Shown in pieces: positions 7,691-11,213 of a DNA stretch of 11,213 bases. Positions within the stretch are counted from its first letter, which is position 1, and the number at the start of each line of letters is the position of its first letter. The translations under genes were made by a program, and so were the position numbers. The stretch lies in contig JAITCJ010000170.1 in the NCBI GenBank assembly GCA_031283145.1, positions 1 to 11,213 of the forward strand, read 5' to 3'. This DNA is from Holophagales bacterium (GTDB taxonomy: Bacteria > Acidobacteriota > Holophagae > Holophagales > Holophagaceae). The notes beneath the pieces are model-generated. The model made no database searches. It was given only the letters and a program-made list of their open reading frames with translations, and was not told the origin of the DNA.

Positions 7691-7726
7691 TAAAAGGCCG
7701 CCTAAAAACGGTCTTTTATTGATTTT
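7691..7726 (+). terminator. Terminator-like hairpin between rplT and pheS
   Basis: TAAAAGGCCG (7691-7700) pairs with CGGTCTTTTA (7709-7718), ten pairs with one G-T, around an 8-nt loop. It is followed by TTGATTTT. The A-rich 5' side and T-rich 3' side are typical of an intrinsic terminator, possibly bidirectional. The pheS ribosome-binding site AAGGGG starts at 7727, so there is little room for a separate pheS promoter after it. It may attenuate rather than end transcription. Confidence 0.65.
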
Positions 7727-7738
7727 AAGGGGTCATTG

Positions 7739-8812
7739 ATGGACCTGCGTTCATTACCGCCGGAAATAGAAAAGGCGCACGACAACTTTGCCGGTCTTAT
7801 AGATGCTTGTACAGATTTGGACGCCGTTTTGCGCTTGAAAGGGGCTTATCTGGGCAGAGAAGACAGTTTTGCCGCCAAAATGATGGATATTCTGAAAGCG
7901 TCCCCAAAAGAGCAAAAGAAAGAGTTGGGCGTTGTTATAAACGTCCTGAAAAACCAATGGGAAGAAGCTATTAAATCGCGTCAATCCGCTCTGGAAGAAG
8001 TGCGCAGGCAGCGGACGGCCAAAAGTTTGGTCTGGGATGTCACACTGCCCCCGCCCTTGCCTTCAAAAGGGGTGCTGCACCCGCTGACGCGCCTGATTGA
8101 CCGATTGGTTGATGTGTTCAGACCTCTTGGCTATCACGTTGAAGAAGGACCTGAGGCTGAAACAGAGGCTAATAACTTCGATGGTTTAAATATTCCTGAA
8201 GATCACCCCGCGAGAGGCAGCGCGGATACCTTTTATTTTCAAAAATACCCAAATTTGCTGTTGCGGACTCACACCAGTCCGGTACAAGTCCGTGTTATCA
8301 AGAGACTGGCGCCGGTGATAGAACAAAAGGGCGGTATCCGCTTTTTAGCGCCCGGCCGCGTTTATCGCAAGGACGAGATTGATCCGACTCACAGCCCCAT
8401 GTTCCATCAAGTAGAAGGAATGCTTGTGGGGCGCGGTATTGGTATGCACCACCTGAAAGGCACTTTGGATTACGCTATGAAAGCCCTTTTTGGGTCTGGC
8501 GCTGACATACGCTTCAGGCCCAGCTATTTCCCATTTGTCGAACCAGGTTGCGAAGTGGATGTCCGCTGCCCGTTGTGCGGGGGTACCGGTTGCCGTGTCT
8601 GCAAAAGCTCCGGTTGGGTGGAAATTCTAGGAGCCGGTTTAGTGCATCCGAATGTACTGAAATTTGCCGGTATTGAGCCTGACGTCTGGAGTGGTTTTGC
8701 CTTTGGCATGGGAGTAGAGCGCATTGCCATGATGGTCAGCCAAACACCAGATCTTCGTCTATTCTTTGAAAACGATCAGCGGTTCTTAGCCGCAGTGGGG
8801 GGAATGGACTAA
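7739..8812 (+). CDS. pheS: Phenylalanyl-tRNA synthetase alpha subunit
   Basis: A 357-aa catalytic subunit of the (alpha-beta)2 class II enzyme that charges tRNA-Phe. Residues 1-95 form the N-terminal coiled coil that contacts tRNA. The catalytic core contains GYHVEEGPEAETEANNFD (131-148), LRTHTSPVQ (175-183), GRVYRKDEIDPTHSPMFHQ (206-224, motif 2 region) and motif 3 GFAFGMGVERIAM (319-331). A four-cysteine knuckle CPLCGGTGCRVC (277-288) is inserted before GWVEILGAGLVHPNVL; it resembles a zinc site and occurs in PheS of many but not all bacteria. The ATG at 7739 has AAGGGG (7727-7732) 6 nt before it; TTG at 7736 is too close. The stop codon overlaps the pheT start by 1 nt (TAATG), so the subunits are translationally coupled. 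Confidence 0.97.
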   Translation: MDLRSLPPEIEKAHDNFAGLIDACTDLDAVLRLKGAYLGREDSFAAKMMDILKASPKEQKKELGVVINVLKNQWEEAIKSRQSALEEVRRQRTAKSLVWDVTLPPPLPSKGVLHPLTRLIDRLVDVFRPLGYHVEEGPEAETEANNFDGLNIPEDHPARGSADTFYFQKYPNLLLRTHTSPVQVRVIKRLAPVIEQKGGIRFLAPGRVYRKDEIDPTHSPMFHQVEGMLVGRGIGMHHLKGTLDYAMKALFGSGADIRFRPSYFPFVEPGCEVDVRCPLCGGTGCRVCKSSGWVEILGAGLVHPNVLKFAGIEPDVWSGFAFGMGVERIAMMVSQTPDLRLFFENDQRFLAAVGGMD

Positions 8813-10743
8813 TGCGCATTGAACTTGAAGCACTCCAAAGAGAAATTCCGGTAATTGCAGGCATAAGCACACATGATCTTTGTGAATACCTTGCCATGAT
8901 TGGCTTTCCAGTTGATAGTACAGACACTCAGTCCGCCGCCGCTGTTTTGGATGTTGATGTTACAGCCAATCGTGGCGACGCACTTTCGCACAGGGGTCTG
9001 GCCAGGGACCTTGCGGCTAAATTAGACGCGCCCCTATCTGCAATCTCAGTTACGCCGAACACGGAAAACGAGGCGCTGCTCTCAGTCCGCCTGGAAACGG
9101 ACTCTTGCCCAATTTACTCAACAGCCATGTTAAAACTGGACTGTACATCAGCAAACCAAACACCGGCTGACGCGCAGACATTTTTAACGGCAATGGGTTC
9201 AAACGCTAAAGGTTTGGCTCCAGTAGATGCTTCAAACGAGCTTTTGTACAGATACGGACACCCAACACACGCCTTTGACGCCGCCAAACTCAAAGGCGGC
9301 GTATGTGTACGCTGGGCAAAAGCGGGTGAAACACTGCTGACGCTGGATGGCGTACAGAGAAATTTAGATACCAAAGACATGGTGATTGCCGATGACTCCG
9401 GCCCTATAGCCCTGGCGGGCGTTATAGGCGGCGACTCTACAAAGGTGACAGAAAATACAAAGCGAGTGTTTTTAGAGAGCGCGTACTTCGAGCCTCAGAC
9501 GGTTCGGGCATCAGCGCGCCGCCATGGCCTTCACACGGACGCTTCCATTCGATTCGGGAGAGGGGCCGACACAGCTTTTGTTAAAACGGCCAGAGACCTT
9601 TTAGTTGACAGACTCATATCATGGGCCGGAGCGGAGCTGCTTGGAGCTTGGACCGTTGGACAACGCGATTCAAAACCATCTGGCACGGTTATTTCAAAAA
9701 ATGTATTGGATCGTGTCGCCGGCGAGTCTATCCTCTTGGATGAAGCCAAAGCGATACTGCTTAGACTTGGATGCCGGGTTGAATCATTCGGCAGCGGATT
9801 GAATGTTCAGCCGCCATCCTGGCGTCATGATTTAAGTATCGCGGAGGACTACGCGGAAGATATTTTACGTATAAGAGGCTATGGCCATATAGGAACCGCC
9901 CTGCCCTCCCTTGAGGGAGCTCCGGAGCCGCTGCCTCATTCTTACCAACAAAGGCGAACCCTGTCGCGGCGTTTAACGCAACTGGGATTTTTTCAGACAG
10001 TCACACTAGGTTTTATAAGCCCCGAAGCTGATGCGAAGTATGCCGGAGATTCTCAAGAAAGCCGTACGCTGCTCAACCCATTAGGCCTTGAATACAGCGT
10101 TATGCGCGGCTCCCTTTTATCCAGCCTCTGGGACGCGGCGGAAGCCAACCAGCGCCACGGCGCTAAAGACATTCGGCTATTTGAAATAGCTCCTATCTAT
10201 AAAAGCGCTTCCGACGGGCCGAATGAAACAAGCGTTCTGGGCATAGTCTGGGCTGGCTCCATTGGGGGCGAAGACCCTCTTACACCTGTTCGCCCTGTCA
10301 TGACAGCGGACTTGATAGCCATTGCGAGAGACCTTGGTTTTACAGGCGATTTAAAGGTCGTTGACCTTGCCCAAAGCGCTTTCGGCTTGGAAATTCCATT
10401 GAGTAAACTTGCTGAACCAACAGAAAAAGTCATACCGACATTCCGGCCATTCAGCCGCTATCCAATGGTCACCAGAGATTTGTCCCTATTGGTTCCTCTT
10501 GAGCTAAGTTATGGAGAACTTGAAAGTTCCATCAAAAGCGCTATGGAATCCGCGCCTTTGCAGAACATCAAATGTGTTGATGTATTTAAGGACTCCAAAC
10601 TTATCGCGGAAGGCAAACAAGCATGGCTGATCAGATTGAAGTTCCAATCATTTGAAAGGACTTTGACCGGTCAGGAAGTAGAGTCATGGGTACAAACCGC
10701 CGTCAACGCAGCCAAGCCGCACGGCGGAGTTCTGCGGGGATAG
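8812..10743 (+). CDS. pheT: Phenylalanyl-tRNA synthetase beta subunit, shortened form
   Basis: A 643-aa beta subunit, against about 795 in E. coli. Visible parts: B1 (1-75), with GFPVDS running almost straight into DVDVTANRGDALSHRG; B3/B4 editing domain (about 95-280) with GHPTHAFDAAKL, IALAGVIGGD and ARRHGLHTDASIRFGRG; B5 (about 288-358) with VLDRVAG and PSWRHDLSIAEDYAED; a catalytic-like core (about 375-480) with RRLTQLGFFQTVTLGF; and the C-terminal FDX-ACB domain (about 545-643) with FSRYPMVTRDLSLLVP. The EMAP/OB tRNA-binding domain normally inserted in B1 is absent. The core is also short between AGSIGGEDP and the FDX-ACB domain, lacking the usual HPG...GxxHPE block. The frame is unbroken, so this is a compact protein and not a decayed one. 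GGGGGGA (8797-8803) precedes the ATG. Confidence 0.96.
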   Translation: MRIELEALQREIPVIAGISTHDLCEYLAMIGFPVDSTDTQSAAAVLDVDVTANRGDALSHRGLARDLAAKLDAPLSAISVTPNTENEALLSVRLETDSCPIYSTAMLKLDCTSANQTPADAQTFLTAMGSNAKGLAPVDASNELLYRYGHPTHAFDAAKLKGGVCVRWAKAGETLLTLDGVQRNLDTKDMVIADDSGPIALAGVIGGDSTKVTENTKRVFLESAYFEPQTVRASARRHGLHTDASIRFGRGADTAFVKTARDLLVDRLISWAGAELLGAWTVGQRDSKPSGTVISKNVLDRVAGESILLDEAKAILLRLGCRVESFGSGLNVQPPSWRHDLSIAEDYAEDILRIRGYGHIGTALPSLEGAPEPLPHSYQQRRTLSRRLTQLGFFQTVTLGFISPEADAKYAGDSQESRTLLNPLGLEYSVMRGSLLSSLWDAAEANQRHGAKDIRLFEIAPIYKSASDGPNETSVLGIVWAGSIGGEDPLTPVRPVMTADLIAIARDLGFTGDLKVVDLAQSAFGLEIPLSKLAEPTEKVIPTFRPFSRYPMVTRDLSLLVPLELSYGELESSIKSAMESAPLQNIKCVDVFKDSKLIAEGKQAWLIRLKFQSFERTLTGQEVESWVQTAVNAAKPHGGVLRG

Positions 10744-10813
10744 CCGGAACTCCTATACCCCAAAGGGCCGGCAGTCCCCAAGAGCCGGAGTTGGAACGCG
10801 GCGAGACTGTGCC

Positions 10814-10901
10814 TTATACCATTTCCCATTATTAACAGGATAAATGTATATTATGTTTGTTTATATAGGGGGACACATGGCAAGACCAAAAGGAGCATAT
10901 A
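10814..10901 (+). repeat. 88-bp direct repeat, copy 1
   Basis: Matches 11093-11180 at 84 of 88 positions by eye, at a constant offset of 279 bp. It contains ATACCATTTCCCATT, an AT-rich stretch, the ribosome-binding site AGGGGGA and the first eight codons of the MARPKGAY frame. Similarity fades abruptly after 10901. Confidence 0.9.
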
Positions 10902-11017
10902 TAGCAATTTTCGCTTTTGTTGTTTGCACAACGGTGGGCAAAGCCCACCTACAAGCAATAAGCGGCCGGGATTTACAAGTAATACCAAATAACATTGCTG
11001 TTGTGCAAAAGCAGTAG
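10877..11017 (+). pseudogene. 5' fragment of a putative transposase frame with unrelated tail
   Basis: An ATG with ribosome-binding site AGGGGGA (10867-10873) opens a 46-codon frame. Its first eight residues, MARPKGAY, equal those of the frame at 11156. After that the sequence is unrelated and passes through hairpin DNA before TAG at 11015. It is most simply a truncated transposase start left by the internal deletion. The tail IAIFAFVVCTTV is hydrophobic, but I see no sign that it is selected as a protein. Confidence 0.5.
10913..11012. repeat. Nested inverted repeat inside the MITE-like element
   Basis: GTTGTGCAAAAGC (11000-11012) is the reverse complement of GCTTTTG (10913-10919) joined to CACAAC (10927-10932), with a 7-nt bulge on the left arm; TTTGCACAAC/GTTGTGCAAA alone is an unbroken 10-bp match. 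Directly inside the left arm lies a second hairpin, GGTGGGC-AAA-GCCCACC (10933-10949), seven perfect pairs. The GGTGGGC...GCCCACC pattern is reminiscent of short palindromic repeats scattered in many bacterial genomes. Confidence 0.6.
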
Positions 11018-11092
11018 CTCAACATGCCGCAAATAGCCGCATTCGCACGACCATTTGTAGCATTGGCAATGGGAACTGGTATCAGACGGCTA

Positions 11093-11180
11093 TTATACCA
11101 TTTCCCATTATTAACAGGATAAATGTATATTATGCTTATTTGTATAGGGGGACAAATGGCAAGACCAAAAGGAGCATATA
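11093..11180 (+). repeat. 88-bp direct repeat, copy 2
   Basis: Second copy of the segment at 10814-10901, with four substitutions, three of them between the TTATG and the ribosome-binding site. It forms the left end of the element that continues beyond the window. Confidence 0.9.
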
Positions 11181-11213
11181 CAGTTCGTCTCGCAGAGCAG
11201 GCTCAGGCGGATT
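11095..11213 (+). mobile_element. Left end of a second IS630/mariner-type element, cut by the window edge
   Basis: Begins with the same ATACCATTTCCCATT end as the MITE-like element, 12 bp after that element stops, and is oriented the same way. TA precedes CCATTTCCC. It carries an intact-looking ribosome-binding site and reading frame, so it may be the autonomous parent. Its right end lies outside the window. Confidence 0.55.
11156..11213 (+). CDS. Putative IS630-type transposase, N-terminal fragment
   Basis: Only 19 codons are in view: MARPKGAYTVRLAEQAQAD, preceded by AGGGGGA (11146-11152). The VRLAEQAQAD stretch resembles the opening of IS630-family proteins, where a short basic start and a VxLtxxExaxL helix precede a helix-turn-helix region. 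Nineteen residues are too few to prove it. The terminal inverted repeats and TA flanks of the sister copy fit. The frame is open to the window end. Another DNA-binding protein carried by a repeat is possible. Confidence 0.45.
   Translation, partial: MARPKGAYTVRLAEQAQAD

Larger units (their letters stand above)
10816..11082. mobile_element. MITE-like, internally deleted IS630/mariner-type element
   Basis: The left end ATACCATTTCCCATT (10816-10830) is matched by an inverted copy AATGGGAACTGGTAT (11068-11082), 14 of 15 positions. Taken from CC to GG (10819-11079, 261 bp) the element is flanked on both sides by TA, as in IS630/Tc1-mariner insertions that duplicate a TA target. Its first ~88 bp match the left end of the neighbouring element, including the start of its reading frame, while the interior holds unrelated hairpins. 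It therefore looks like a non-autonomous remnant that keeps both ends. The family name is an inference from the TA flanks and the N-terminus of the adjacent frame. Confidence 0.6.

Noticed and set aside
10748..10792. Terminator after pheT formed by AACTCC and GGAGTT
   Set aside because: Only 6 pairs with a 33-nt loop and no T-tract; too weak to call.
10814..11180. CRISPR-like array
   Set aside because: Only two copies, 88 bp long and 279 bp apart, containing a ribosome-binding site and reading-frame start; this is a mobile-element end.

Overview
The window looks like chromosomal DNA of a Gram-negative-type bacterium of middling GC content. Two secreted M16 zinc-peptidase family proteins, a MacB/LolD-type ABC ATPase and the conserved translation cluster thrS-infC-rpmI-rplT-pheS-pheT support this. 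The long-coil M16 protein and the short PheT remind me of Acidobacteriota-like lineages, but that is a weak inference and no rRNA or other decisive marker is present.

Layout. Positions 1-245 hold no gene I can support, but carry two long perfect inverted repeats (45-94 and 186-231). The second sits just past the end of the minus-strand operon. Positions 246-3307 (minus strand) are a two-gene M16 operon with a 1-nt TGATG overlap: an exported subunit with an intact HxxEH zinc site, followed by an exported subunit that has lost that site but keeps the C-domain Arg/Tyr pair. They probably work as an obligate heterodimer. A 217-bp divergent intergenic region separates it from a lone ABC ATPase gene (3525-4259, plus strand), which is followed by a 14-bp perfect hairpin.

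Positions 4425-10743 (plus strand) are the translation cluster. It encodes threonyl-tRNA synthetase, initiation factor IF3 (which almost certainly starts at an ATT codon at 6405), ribosomal proteins L35 and L20, and both subunits of phenylalanyl-tRNA synthetase. Two stretches look regulatory: a hairpin-rich 109-nt gap between rpmI and rplT, and a terminator-like hairpin between rplT and pheS. pheS and pheT overlap by 1 nt. PheT is unusually short: it lacks the inserted tRNA-binding (EMAP/OB) domain and a second stretch just before the C-terminal anticodon-binding domain.

Positions 10814-11213 are mobile DNA. An ~88-bp segment containing a ribosome-binding site and the start of a MARPKGAY... 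reading frame occurs twice, 279 bp apart. The first copy ends in an inverted copy of its own left end, flanked by TA, so it looks like a ~261-bp internally deleted derivative (MITE-like) of an IS630/Tc1-mariner-type element. The second copy is the left end of a possibly complete element whose putative transposase runs out of the window.
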